54,698 nt of DNA from Anaerolineales bacterium (GTDB taxonomy: Bacteria; Chloroflexota; Anaerolineae; Anaerolineales; E44-bin32). Location of the stretch: NCBI GenBank assembly GCA_029210945.1, contig JARGGH010000021.1:1-54698 (forward strand). Direction: 5' to 3'. The notes beneath the pieces were generated by a model. That model made no database searches. It was not told the origin of the DNA and was given only the letters and a program-made list of their open reading frames with translations. Below are positions 16,842-25,468 of this stretch, piece after piece; within the stretch, counting starts at the first letter, position 1; every line of letters starts with the position of its first letter. Position numbers and translations under genes: made by a program.

Positions 16842-17924
16842 ATGCGCATTCTCAAAGTTTGGCTGCATATTTTATCGAGTGTCGGCACCGGGCTTTCCGC
16901 GGGTCGGCAGGCGGACCAGATGTTCCGTTCTTATGTTCTGTCGTGCTTGGATCACATCGGGGTGTTCAGATTTCTTGAGCAGCCAAGAACATACGGAGAA
17001 ATCCTCGCGGAATTCGGATTTGTCGACGGCTCATACACACGTGAAGTCATGGAGACTTTATCAGCCGATCCAAAGACCCTGATTGAGAAGAAGAATGGCC
17101 GCTATCAAGTGGTCAAAGATTTCCAGGTGCCCGGCATTGATGAAGTGATGCGGGACGTCGATCCGCGCATAAGACCATTCAAAGCCCTGGCGCAGGGGAT
17201 GTCCTCGAACATCCTTGACAGGCTCCGCGAGGAGTACATCGATTTCTCCACCGCGCTTGAGCGAGAAGGAAATGACCTCTTTCACACATTTAACCAGATC
17301 CTGGGAAATAAGATCTACCAGTCGATGCGCGCCGGAGCCTTCGAATTCATTGGGACCAGGAATCTTGATCAAATGCGCGGGAAAAGGTTGTTGGACATTG
17401 GCTGCGGAAGTGGTCGGGAGAGCGCAGATATCTGGCTGAAATTCGACGGCGACATCAAGATCACGGGGGTCGACCCGGTTCCGAGCATGATCGCAGAAGC
17501 TGAAAAGGGTTTCGAAACTTACCTTCTCGAACTCTCAGAGGACCCCCCAAGAATCACAGAGGCTAATCGACCGATTTTCGAAGAAGCCAGCGCAACGCGA
17601 TTGCCCTACGACGACGATAGTTTTGAGGCCGTATACTGGCAGTTCATTCTGCATTGGACCTCTGATCCTCGCAAAGCGATCGCCGAAGCTGTGCGAGTCA
17701 CAAAGCCTGGCGGCTGGATATTCGGAGTTCAACCCTTCAAGCCGCAGGCCAATCCCTACTTCAATCTGGTCATTCGCAGCAACCGGAATTCACACGGCTT
17801 TTTCTGGAGAGAAGAGTACCGTCAATGGTTTCGCGAAAACGGCGTTGATGTAGAGATTGCAACCCCTGCTGGCATGTTTCGTGCACAAAAGGTCATGAGG
17901 GAACGACAGAGCTCCATTCAGTGA
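16842..17924 (+). CDS. SAM-dependent methyltransferase with N-terminal winged-helix-like region
   Basis: A 360-residue class I methyltransferase. Residues about 45-95 resemble the winged-helix dimerisation region found before the catalytic fold in O-methyltransferase-like enzymes (QPRTYGEILAEFGFVDGSY). The catalytic part carries motif I LLDIGCGSGRES (about residue 183), an acidic end of strand 2 (ITGVDPV), YDDDSFEAVYWQF and the post-motif VTKPGGWIFGVQPF. The substrate cannot be told; small molecule, lipid or quinone are all possible. AGGGGTGG precedes the ATG. It lies between a receiver-only regulator and a histidine kinase, an unusual neighbourhood, and probably shares their transcript. Confidence 0.8.
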   Translation: MRILKVWLHILSSVGTGLSAGRQADQMFRSYVLSCLDHIGVFRFLEQPRTYGEILAEFGFVDGSYTREVMETLSADPKTLIEKKNGRYQVVKDFQVPGIDEVMRDVDPRIRPFKALAQGMSSNILDRLREEYIDFSTALEREGNDLFHTFNQILGNKIYQSMRAGAFEFIGTRNLDQMRGKRLLDIGCGSGRESADIWLKFDGDIKITGVDPVPSMIAEAEKGFETYLLELSEDPPRITEANRPIFEEASATRLPYDDDSFEAVYWQFILHWTSDPRKAIAEAVRVTKPGGWIFGVQPFKPQANPYFNLVIRSNRNSHGFFWREEYRQWFRENGVDVEIATPAGMFRAQKVMRERQSSIQ

Positions 17925-17943
17925 TCTGAGCGACGAAGCATCA

Positions 17944-19308
17944 ATGAACCTAGCTGATCCGTTTAATAATCAATCTCCTTATGAGGAATTAGAGACCCAG
18001 CGGCGAACACGCTTAGTGATCGCGGTCTGCAATCGCGGGTTGCTTTACAGCATCCCGCTGAACATATTGATGGGTGTTCTGCTCTTCTTAAACTTTTCAT
18101 TGCCGCTGTTGATTGCGTTTTTACTTTGTCTGTCGATCATCCCCGTCGGTTTGATTGCGCGCCATTGGGCAAGGATTGGAAGACCAGACCTCGCTGGGCA
18201 GGCGTACGTAAGCTCTCTACTGATCATTATCGCGGTTAATGCGCTGACGCTTGAAGGTTTTTATCCCATCCTCGTCCCAGGGTATTTGATCTTGATCGTC
18301 ACTTCGGGCATGATCTTGCGTCCCGGACGCAGCCTCTATGTTGCTATGGCTGCCGGTGCCTTGTATCTGGTCTCACAAGTGGTGACGCATTCTGATTTTA
18401 GACCCGCACCGATTCCTGCTGCTTCAAGCGAGATTATCATTTTCGTCATCGTCTTGCTCGCCTTCATCTTTGTTGCGATGACAAACGATATGTCCACCCG
18501 CGATCTCCGCAGGGCGCTGGATGATGCTACCTACGATCTCGTGCAGGCGAACAAGAAGCTTGAAACTGCAAGCGAAATGAAATCTCAATTCACCGCACGA
18601 ACGAGCCACGAGCTTCGTACGCCGTTGAGCGCGATGATCGTCTTCACAGATCTGGTTCTGAGGGGAGCTTATGGGCCGATCAATGATCGCCTGCGCAGTG
18701 CTCTCGAGCATGTGATCAACAGCGCCAGACACTTGAAGAACGTCATCAATGACATCCTTGATCTTTCAAAGATCGAAGCCGGTGAACTAGAGGTCGATCA
18801 CCATTCATTTGAATTGGAGAACGTCGTTTCAACGATTGCAGGGGCGTTGGAATGTCTGGCTGGGGAAAAAGGTATCAATTTCCAGATCGAACTTTCCGGG
18901 GATTTGCCCCGGACGATCGTCGGGGATGAGAGCCGTGTTGTTCAGGTTCTCATGAACCTGGCGAGCAATGCGGTTAAATTCACCGAAGAAGGATATGTAA
19001 AGATCTCAATTGGTCAAGGTAAGGAGGGGTTTTGGAAGATGACCGTTCGTGACACTGGGCCAGGAATCCCCGAGGATCAATTTGAAAAGATTTTCACAGC
19101 ATACCGTCAATTGGAACCCATCGCGGGTTCTTCCAAGATAAAAGGGACAGGCTTGGGGTTGGCGATAGCCCGCAACCTGACCCAATTAATGGGTGGCGAA
19201 TTGAAGTTGGAGAGTAAATTTGGCAAGGGGTCGGTCTTTGAAGTCTCTTTGCCACTAAATGCTTACGATAGTGAAGAGGTCCAGATCGAACCCGCCGCCG
19301 AAGGTTGA
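17944..19308 (+). CDS. Membrane histidine kinase
   Basis: A 454-residue sensor kinase. Six hydrophobic segments (about residues 30-185) form an integral membrane sensor without a large outside loop, followed by a short coiled coil. The HisKA domain carries the phosphorylated H222 in SHELRTPLSAM. The ATPase domain has the N box (NLASNAVKFTEEG), G1 (DTGPGIP), an F-box region and G2 (KGTGLGLAIA). No receiver domain is attached, so the stand-alone receiver at 16389 is the obvious partner. The ribosome binding site is weak. A strong terminator hairpin follows 50 bases after the stop. Confidence 0.9.
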   Translation: MNLADPFNNQSPYEELETQRRTRLVIAVCNRGLLYSIPLNILMGVLLFLNFSLPLLIAFLLCLSIIPVGLIARHWARIGRPDLAGQAYVSSLLIIIAVNALTLEGFYPILVPGYLILIVTSGMILRPGRSLYVAMAAGALYLVSQVVTHSDFRPAPIPAASSEIIIFVIVLLAFIFVAMTNDMSTRDLRRALDDATYDLVQANKKLETASEMKSQFTARTSHELRTPLSAMIVFTDLVLRGAYGPINDRLRSALEHVINSARHLKNVINDILDLSKIEAGELEVDHHSFELENVVSTIAGALECLAGEKGINFQIELSGDLPRTIVGDESRVVQVLMNLASNAVKFTEEGYVKISIGQGKEGFWKMTVRDTGPGIPEDQFEKIFTAYRQLEPIAGSSKIKGTGLGLAIARNLTQLMGGELKLESKFGKGSVFEVSLPLNAYDSEEVQIEPAAEG

Positions 19309-19358
19309 TGGTCCTTTGTAGTCAACTCTGCCCTCCGGAAGGGATATGGAATAATCAA

Positions 19359-19391
19359 GGGAGACAGCCATCGGACTGTCTCCCTCTTTCC
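19359..19391 (+). terminator. Rho-independent terminator after the kinase gene
   Basis: GGGAGACAG pairs perfectly with CTGTCTCCC around an 8-base loop, followed by the T-rich TCTTTCCTT. It ends the receiver-methyltransferase-kinase transcript. Confidence 0.85.
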
Positions 19392-19494
19392 TTGTATAAC
19401 AGCGATTGCCTGCTAAAGATTATCAGATGCCATAACTCAAGCCGACCTCTGTAAGCGGCTATGTCTGAAACCCGTTTATAGGAATATTAGTGGG

Positions 19495-19523
19495 TTGTTG
19501 AACTCTTAAATGCTGGGCATAAT
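19495..19523 (+). promoter_or_regulatory. Promoter candidate for calcium-repeat lipoprotein
   Basis: TTGTTG and CATAAT are 17 bases apart, ending about 45 bases before the ATG at 19569. The -10 box matches 5 of 6 consensus bases and the -35 box 3 of 6. Confidence 0.35.
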
Positions 19524-19568
19524 ACAAGCGTGGCACAATTGGCTTCTGGTTGCCATGCGAGGGAGTCG

Positions 19569-21116
19569 ATGATCCAAAAAAGAGGTTTCCTGAGGGCTGC
19601 GCATTTGCTGCTTGTGCTTGGTCTGCTGACAGGCTGCGTTATGCCCGAGATCGAAAGTCTAGAAGACATCCCCGGAATTGAAAACGTCCCGTTTCTCGGG
19701 ATCGGTGGGACTGCAACCCCGCGCCCGGTGCCCGATTTCATCGCCGAGCGCGCCGCAGCGGCGATGAACGCGTCGCTGGACCAGGATGTGCCCGCCCTGC
19801 GCGAGCAGGTGCTCGAGCTTCTCCGCTCCCGGGGTGCGGAAGGTCCAACCGCCGCACTGCAGCTTTCCAGCGAACGCCTGGCGACATACGCCGCCGACAG
19901 CGGGCGCTTTATCGATGATGTCCGCATCCCGGATCGATCAACTCTGGAGCACGACATCGCCCTCACTTATGACCTGATTCGCATCCTCTCAGAGCCGGAG
20001 ATCAGCGGCGAACAGCGTGAGCCCCTTATCAACGCCCTCGAGAAAATTATGCTCGTCGATCGCCTGATCATTGAGACTGCGAAAAAGGACGCCGAGGTCA
20101 TATTGAAATCTGCGAAAGACGCCGGTGATGAAGTCTCGCCTGTGGCAGTCAACGCCGCCCAGACCGAGGTCGGCCGGGTGCAGCAGGCATACTCCAGCCT
20201 CGAGAACGCCTGGGGGCAGGGTGAGGTGCGCAAAGGGTTGAACGCGCTTCTGCCGCTCTGGGACGCCGCTGCAGCGGTGCGCAGCGTATGGTTCTTGAAA
20301 TATGACGAGGACCGGGATGAGGACGGGGTCGTCGACCTGGTCGAGCTGCAGTGGGGTTCGGGGCCATTTACGCTCGATTCGGATGGGGATGGCCTGAGCG
20401 ATCACTATGAGATCAACAACACCGTCCCACACGCTTCACCGGGTTCCGCCGATTCGGACGGCGATGGCATCCTGGATCCCCAGGAGGATTTTGACCTGGA
20501 TGGTGTCCCCACGGGACTCGAGCGGGATTATGGGACCAATCCGCTCAAGCTCGACAGCGATGGGGATGGCATCGGGGACATGGCGGCTGCCCATGGCGGC
20601 TCCCTCGCTGATACCGACGACCGTGATGGGGACGGCCTCTCGGACGAGAGCGAGGAGCGCCTGGGCACGAATCCCGAGCATGTCGATACGGATGGGGATG
20701 GAATCCCCGATTCGCAGGAGTGGCACCGCCAGGAATTCACGGTCGAGGAGCACGGGCTGTCTGTCGTGCTGGAAGGGTTGGGCGATCACAGCGAATCGTT
20801 CCAGGCCGAGCTGATGGTCGGCGCGCCGGGCTTCGCCGGCAATATCGGTGCGGTCGGCAACTTTATCAACATCCAGACTGGCTTGCCGGCGCGCAATGTG
20901 ATCGTGAGTATGCCGTACGATGAGACGCTTGTGCCCGGCCAGGATGAGGAGCGGATCAGGTTGTACCGCTTTGATGAATTGCAGGGCATCATGGTCCTGC
21001 TCGAGAATCAGAATCTGGATCTGGAGGCTGACCGCATAAGTGGCGAAAGCCAACAGCTTGGCCCCATCGGTGTGCTCTATCAGCCGATCTGGGACGCGGT
21101 AAACCCCCAGCAGTAA
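19569..21116 (+). CDS. Lipoprotein with thrombospondin-type-3-like calcium repeats
   Basis: A 515-residue exported lipoprotein. ATG 19569 has GAGGGAG upstream and gives the lipobox GLLTGC (Cys23). Residues about 50-245 form a helical domain with many Ala/Leu/Glu heptads. Residues about 248-384 hold at least five TSP3-type loops: DEDRDEDGVVD, DSDGDGLSD, DSDGDGILDPQED, DSDGDGIGD, DRDGDGLSDESEERLGTNP and DTDGDGIPDSQEW. These Asp-rich loops bind Ca2+ in the known families. The C-terminal 130 residues form a beta-rich domain (GNIGAVGNFINI, then VIVSMPYDETLVPGQDEERIRLYRFDE) that resembles domains found after such repeats. A structural, Ca2+-stabilised surface protein is likely. A strong terminator lies upstream, so it has its own promoter. 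Confidence 0.85.
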   Translation: MIQKRGFLRAAHLLLVLGLLTGCVMPEIESLEDIPGIENVPFLGIGGTATPRPVPDFIAERAAAAMNASLDQDVPALREQVLELLRSRGAEGPTAALQLSSERLATYAADSGRFIDDVRIPDRSTLEHDIALTYDLIRILSEPEISGEQREPLINALEKIMLVDRLIIETAKKDAEVILKSAKDAGDEVSPVAVNAAQTEVGRVQQAYSSLENAWGQGEVRKGLNALLPLWDAAAAVRSVWFLKYDEDRDEDGVVDLVELQWGSGPFTLDSDGDGLSDHYEINNTVPHASPGSADSDGDGILDPQEDFDLDGVPTGLERDYGTNPLKLDSDGDGIGDMAAAHGGSLADTDDRDGDGLSDESEERLGTNPEHVDTDGDGIPDSQEWHRQEFTVEEHGLSVVLEGLGDHSESFQAELMVGAPGFAGNIGAVGNFINIQTGLPARNVIVSMPYDETLVPGQDEERIRLYRFDELQGIMVLLENQNLDLEADRISGESQQLGPIGVLYQPIWDAVNPQQ

Positions 21117-21503
21117 CGGGCCGACATCATCCCTGTTTCCAGCAGATCGCGTACCATGCTGCGCAATCATCTCTCAGACGCACGATCACCGTTCTGCTGC
21201 GCAGCCGTCAGCAAGCTAACCGACTCCGCAGGTGCGATTGTCTCGCGAATTCTCATATGAGGTCTGGATTCTTGCCTTAAGGGGGATGATCACCCGGCCG
21301 GAAACACTGGATCGAAGACCTCGGCATCTCTGAAGCCTCACAATAAAGAGTGCTGCCCGGTTGACAAAGATTTCCTGATCCCTTGTGTGGCCTACCTGGC
21401 TCAAGTGCTGATCGCGCTCGATCAGCAGATGAAATTGTGGGAAAACATATCTTTGCTCTCGCCGCGATCTTGTGCGTGGCTTCGTTCAGGAGAAGAGGGA
21501 TTA
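21117..21503. other. Intergenic region before the ABC-2 operon
   Basis: 387 bases between a plus-strand lipoprotein and the ABC operon. A perfect TTGACA is seen at about 21361 but no acceptable -10 box lies 16-18 bases further. The frame of the ABC ATPase is open back to 21387, yet the added residues match nothing. I see no terminator, RNA gene or convincing small ORF. Confidence 0.4.
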
Positions 21504-22367
21504 ATGTCTGACATCGCCGTTCTTGCGGAAGGTTTGACCTATCAATACGGCCCGCTGACCGCTGTGGACCAGATCAATTTTCAAATCCGCAGGGGAGAAA
21601 TTCTGGGATTCCTTGGTCCAAACGGAGCCGGCAAATCAACGACGGTGAGGATGCTGACCGGCCAGCTCCGTCCGAAGGCCGGGCGTGCGATGGTGCTCGA
21701 CATCGACATCGCCCGGGATCCGAAAGCCGTGCAGGCGAGGATCGGGGTGTGTTTCGAAATCACCAACCTGTATGAACAATTAAGCGCCCTTGATAACCTG
21801 AAGCTCTTCGCACGCCTGTTCGGTGTTCGCGTTTTCGATGCCGAACGTCTGCTCGATCGCGTCGGCCTCGACGGGCGTGGGAGCGAGCCGGTTGAACGCT
21901 ATTCAAAGGGGATGAAACAGCGTCTGATGGTCGCCAGAGCGCTGGTTAATTCTCCAGAGGTTCTCTTCCTTGATGAACCTACCGAAGGGCTCGACCCGAC
22001 TTCAGCGATTTCCATCCGGAACCTGATCCTTGAGGAGCGCGCCCGGGGCGCGACCGTCTTCCTGACGACGCACGACATGGTCGAAGCGGACAAGCTATCA
22101 GACCGGGTCGCATTTATCGATCAGGGGAAGATCGTGGCGCTGGACCGGCCGGCCGAGTTGAAGCAGCGCTACGGCAAACGAATGCTGCGCGCTGAGATTC
22201 GGTCGGCGGGTGAAGGCACAGAAATTCGGGAGATCGTGCTCGACGCTCCCGAGACACCGGACAGGATCGCGGCTTTATTTGAGAACGAACAGGTCATCAC
22301 GGTGCACAGCGAAGAAGCTACGCTCGAGGACATCTTTGTCCAGCTCACCGGCAGGGGGCTGGTATGA
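21504..22367 (+). CDS. ABC-2 exporter, ATP-binding subunit
   Basis: A 287-residue ATPase of the ABC-2 export group (drug, lipid, Na+ or polysaccharide exporters). Walker A is GPNGAGKST, the Q-loop region is IGVCFEITNLYEQ, the signature is YSKGMKQRLMVA, Walker B is VLFLDEPTEG, and the H-loop is TTHDMVEA. A C-terminal extension of about 70 residues is typical of the DrrA/NatA type. ATG 21504 is chosen over upstream frames because AGGAGAAGAGG lies just before it. The stop overlaps the next start by four bases (ATGA), so the three genes form one tightly coupled operon. Confidence 0.95.
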   Translation: MSDIAVLAEGLTYQYGPLTAVDQINFQIRRGEILGFLGPNGAGKSTTVRMLTGQLRPKAGRAMVLDIDIARDPKAVQARIGVCFEITNLYEQLSALDNLKLFARLFGVRVFDAERLLDRVGLDGRGSEPVERYSKGMKQRLMVARALVNSPEVLFLDEPTEGLDPTSAISIRNLILEERARGATVFLTTHDMVEADKLSDRVAFIDQGKIVALDRPAELKQRYGKRMLRAEIRSAGEGTEIREIVLDAPETPDRIAALFENEQVITVHSEEATLEDIFVQLTGRGLV

Positions 22368-23425
22368 ATTGGGCCCGGCGGATCCTCGCCCTTGTAGGGA
22401 AAGACATTAAGCTCTATTTCAAGAACCGCTTTTTCGCGCTGATCACTGTGCTGGCACTTGTCTTCTATACTGGGGTTTATTTCCTGATGCCCGCTCAGGT
22501 GGATGAGACGATCGAGATCGGCTGGGTCGCACCAGAGCTCCCCGGGACTTTCTTTGAGGCATTCGAAGATGAAGGTCTGGTCATCGCTCGTTTTGAGGAC
22601 CAGGCCGGGCTGGAGCAGGCTATTCAGGGCGGTGACCTCCAGGTCGGATATGTGTTGGGGGAGACGTTCCTCCAGGATCTTGAGCCGGGCGCGAAACCGG
22701 AGGTCAACCTGCTCTACTCGACCTCCTTGCCGGAGGAGCTGCGGGATGTCTACCCGCTGCTGATCGAGGAGATGGTCTTTGCACTGCAGGGCGAGGGGCT
22801 GTCACTCGAAGTTTCCGAAAACATCATCGGCACAGATCTGGCAGGCAATCAAATTCCGCCGCGCGACCGCATGCTCCCGCTCTTGACCGTGTTTGTCTTG
22901 ATGATGGAGACCCTCGGGCTGGCGAGTTTGATCACCACCGAGATCGCCTGGGGAACGATCAAGGCGCTGCTGGTCACGCCTCTGAATGTCACCAGCCTCT
23001 TTCTGGGGAAAGGGATCACCGGCGTAACACTCGCCTTCGGGCAGGCGCTGTTGTTGATCTTGATAACCGGGGGGCTTGTGAACCAACCGCTGCTCATCAT
23101 CACGGCGCTTTTCCTGGGCGCAGTGATGGTTAGCGGGATCGCGTTTCTTATCGCCTCGGTCTCGAAGGACATGATGTCCGTAATCGGGTGGGGTACGCTG
23201 GCAATCCTGCTCCTGGCGATACCCTCGATCAACATCCTCATTCCTGGAATGGCGACGGAATGGATCCGCATCCTGCCATCGTATTACCTGGTTGAGATCA
23301 TCCACCAGGCTGTGAATTTTGACTCCGGCTGGCAGGCGCTGGCGCCCATGTTCCTCGGTTTGAGCGTGTTCACACTGTTTTTCGTCTCAAGCGGGGTCTT
23401 CGTGTTGAGGAGGCGTTTCCAATGA
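22364..23425 (+). CDS. ABC-2 exporter, permease subunit 1
   Basis: A 353-residue membrane subunit with the ABC-2 layout: one N-terminal helix (about 24-40), a large outside domain of about 150 residues (DETIEIGWVAPELPGTFFEAF onward), then five or six helices from about residue 175. The domain carries MLPLLTVFVLMMETLGLASLITTEIAWGTIKALLVTPL, in which the ER-x(n)-G-T-x-x-x-L-x-x-T-P pattern of ABC-2 permeases appears as EIAWGTIKALLVTPL. It overlaps the ATPase and the second permease by four bases each. The substrate is unknown. Confidence 0.9.
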   Translation: MNWARRILALVGKDIKLYFKNRFFALITVLALVFYTGVYFLMPAQVDETIEIGWVAPELPGTFFEAFEDEGLVIARFEDQAGLEQAIQGGDLQVGYVLGETFLQDLEPGAKPEVNLLYSTSLPEELRDVYPLLIEEMVFALQGEGLSLEVSENIIGTDLAGNQIPPRDRMLPLLTVFVLMMETLGLASLITTEIAWGTIKALLVTPLNVTSLFLGKGITGVTLAFGQALLLILITGGLVNQPLLIITALFLGAVMVSGIAFLIASVSKDMMSVIGWGTLAILLLAIPSINILIPGMATEWIRILPSYYLVEIIHQAVNFDSGWQALAPMFLGLSVFTLFFVSSGVFVLRRRFQ

Positions 23426-24480
23426 GCATCCGCAGAATCGGTGTGCTATTCTGGAAGGAACTCGTGCACGGCCTGGGTAGTTTCATGTTCATCCTGGCGA
23501 TTGTGATTCCGGTGGTCATCTCGCTGGTGCTCTCACTGCTCTTCGGGACGTTCTTCACCGGCAAAGCCCGTCTTGGTATCGTCGATCTGGGAGCTTCAAG
23601 GTTGCCGGAGCTGGCGAGCGAGGTAAGTGCTATTGATGTCGAAATTTTCGCGACTGAGGGCGAACTGGTTGACGTGGTAGAGCGTGGCCGGATCGATATG
23701 GGGATGGTGCTGCCAGCTGGATTCGATGTGGCTGTGGCAGACGACCGGCAGGTGGATTTAACGGCGTACCTGTGGGGGGAGAGCCAACTCAAACACCGGA
23801 CGATCCTCGCCACGAGCCTGATCACGATCGTCCGGACGATCGCCGGTCAGGAATCGCCGGTGCGGATAAGCATGCAGACGGTCGGTGGGGATGTGCTGCC
23901 GTGGGAAGAGCGCTTCTTGCCGTTGATCGTATTGCTGAGCGTGCTGATCAGCGGCGTGATGGCGACCGCGACCTCTGTGGTTGAAGAGAAGGTAGGTGGG
24001 ACCCTGACCGCGCTCACGGTCACGCCGCTCACGATCGGTGAGGTTCTTACTGCGAAAGGGCTGCTAGGTGTGTTGGTCGCGGTGGCGATGGGGGTAATCT
24101 CGCTTTTCCTGAACAATGCATTTGGCGCTCATCCCTGGCTGCTGGTGCTCACGCTTTTCCTGGGAGCGGTGTTCGCATCGACGATAGGGATCCTGCTCGG
24201 GATGTGGGTTAAAGATATTAACACGCTGTTTGCGATGATTAAATCACTCGGGATAATTCTTTATGCACCGGCGCTGATCTACCTCTTCCCTTCGATCCCG
24301 CAGTGGATCGCGCGCATCTTTCCCACCTATTACATCATCCAGCCCGTGATCGAAATTGTGCAGCAAGGCGGTGCCTTCAGCGATGTCAGGTCTGATCTAT
24401 TGATCCTGACCCTGATGATCGCCGGCCTGGTCGCAGCCGCTGCTGCGCTGGCTCCCGTTGCGGCGGCGCGAGAAGCCTAA
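23422..24480 (+). CDS. ABC-2 exporter, permease subunit 2
   Basis: A 352-residue ABC-2 permease, paralogous to the previous gene: N-terminal helix, outside domain (GIVDLGASRLPELASEVSAID onward), then a six-helix bundle. The signature reads VVEEKVGGTLTALTVTPL, close to the family pattern. With two different permeases and one ATPase, the pump is probably a heterodimer (NatB/YhaP or YhfL-like arrangement). The operon ends here; no clear hairpin terminator is seen before the next gene, which starts 253 bases on. Confidence 0.9.
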   Translation: MSIRRIGVLFWKELVHGLGSFMFILAIVIPVVISLVLSLLFGTFFTGKARLGIVDLGASRLPELASEVSAIDVEIFATEGELVDVVERGRIDMGMVLPAGFDVAVADDRQVDLTAYLWGESQLKHRTILATSLITIVRTIAGQESPVRISMQTVGGDVLPWEERFLPLIVLLSVLISGVMATATSVVEEKVGGTLTALTVTPLTIGEVLTAKGLLGVLVAVAMGVISLFLNNAFGAHPWLLVLTLFLGAVFASTIGILLGMWVKDINTLFAMIKSLGIILYAPALIYLFPSIPQWIARIFPTYYIIQPVIEIVQQGGAFSDVRSDLLILTLMIAGLVAAAAALAPVAAAREA

Positions 24481-24733
24481 AGCCGGTTCTGGAGACCCGT
24501 ATCACTGCGCAGCACAAGGATCTCACCTCCGCCCTGCGCATGCCATGCCACTCCGCGATAGGAAGCACCCAATCCCGGGTAGGATCTCCTGCAGCCGACG
24601 GCAACAGCCTTGGCCAGGAGCTGGCCCTTCCAGACGGGATTTCCACAGGTCGGCATTGCTGTAATGAAGCTGTAAGCTCAGGGACGCTAGAGGGCTCCTA
24701 TACTGAGTGGGTCCGGTGTACTCAGGAAGCCGT

Positions 24734-25390
24734 ATGTCAATGAATCCCGTTCCCCAACTGACCCCAAGCGAAATTGCGATGCTGAATGCCAATCCAGAGG
24801 GCGGAAATGTGCTTTTTGGAAACCTGATGCGCGAGCTCGAGAATGCGAAAGCCTCATCGCAGCCTCTTCTGGAACGGGTTTTGAACGCGGCGCTGCGTGC
24901 AAACGAAGTTGTAGGCGTGTTCGAATATCGCCCGAGCACGCAGCGTGCATTGCTGGGCCTCCGCCCGAGAACACGCCTCGTTGCGGATATTACGGGAACG
25001 GTTTTTGCCTGGCCTGAGCCGAGTCTAGAAGCGTCATTGATCCAGCTTTACGAGGATCTCTCGCGTCAGGGTGAGCCGGTTATGGTTGCGGCGCTGGTCA
25101 AGAAGTGGCTCAGTACCGCTGCTGTCGGGCATCTTCAGGCTGCGATCGAATGGTTTTACGGATGCCTGGTGACGCGCGGATGGGTCCGGCAGGAATCATC
25201 GGAACGGCTTCACCTCTTTCAATTTAAGCAGTATGTCATCCCGGAAAGCACATGCCGGCTGCTTAATCGCACACCGTGGTGGGATCCAATGACGGTAGCC
25301 TCGCAAGAAAGCGCGCATCGATTCGATTGTGCAGAGATCCTCCAGCGTGAGGTGCGCAGCGCACTGTGTTCGCTGAACTCCCCCTCTTAA
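24734..25390 (+). CDS. Uncharacterised protein, 218 residues
   Basis: A cytoplasmic-looking protein with no signal peptide or membrane helix. ATG 24734 is chosen because AGGAAG lies about 5 bases upstream; a second ATG follows at 24740, and a GTG at 24707 is unlikely. Features are an opening LTPSEIAMLNANPEGG, a helical stretch, the strand pair VVGVFEYRPSTQRALLGLRPRTRLVADITG, a mid helix, and an aromatic region AIEWFYGCLVTRGWVR followed by a C-terminal HLFQFKQYVIPES and TPWWDP. A partial -10-like TATACT lies at about 24698. I recognise no family; the codon use looks like that of its neighbours, so it is probably real. It converges on the glycosyltransferase gene. Confidence 0.7.
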   Translation: MSMNPVPQLTPSEIAMLNANPEGGNVLFGNLMRELENAKASSQPLLERVLNAALRANEVVGVFEYRPSTQRALLGLRPRTRLVADITGTVFAWPEPSLEASLIQLYEDLSRQGEPVMVAALVKKWLSTAAVGHLQAAIEWFYGCLVTRGWVRQESSERLHLFQFKQYVIPESTCRLLNRTPWWDPMTVASQESAHRFDCAEILQREVRSALCSLNSPS

Positions 25391-25468
25391 AATCTTCATC
25401 TTAAATTGCCCTGACTTTGACTTCGGCCACCCGCGCCTGTTTTTTTATCCTCGGTTAAGCTGGCGCAG

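Noticed and set aside
20311..20720. Short direct DNA repeats that look like a tandem repeat array
   Set aside because: They encode the TSP3-type Asp-rich loops of the lipoprotein and need no other explanation; they are not a CRISPR array because spacing and units are irregular.
20436..21170. A 244-residue antisense frame over the calcium-repeat region
   Set aside because: The Ile/Arg/Val pattern is the mirror of the Asp-Gly-rich repeats on the other strand; no start site or family.
21361..21390. A perfect TTGACA before the ABC operon
   Set aside because: No usable -10 box lies 15-19 bases downstream, so it was not listed as a promoter.
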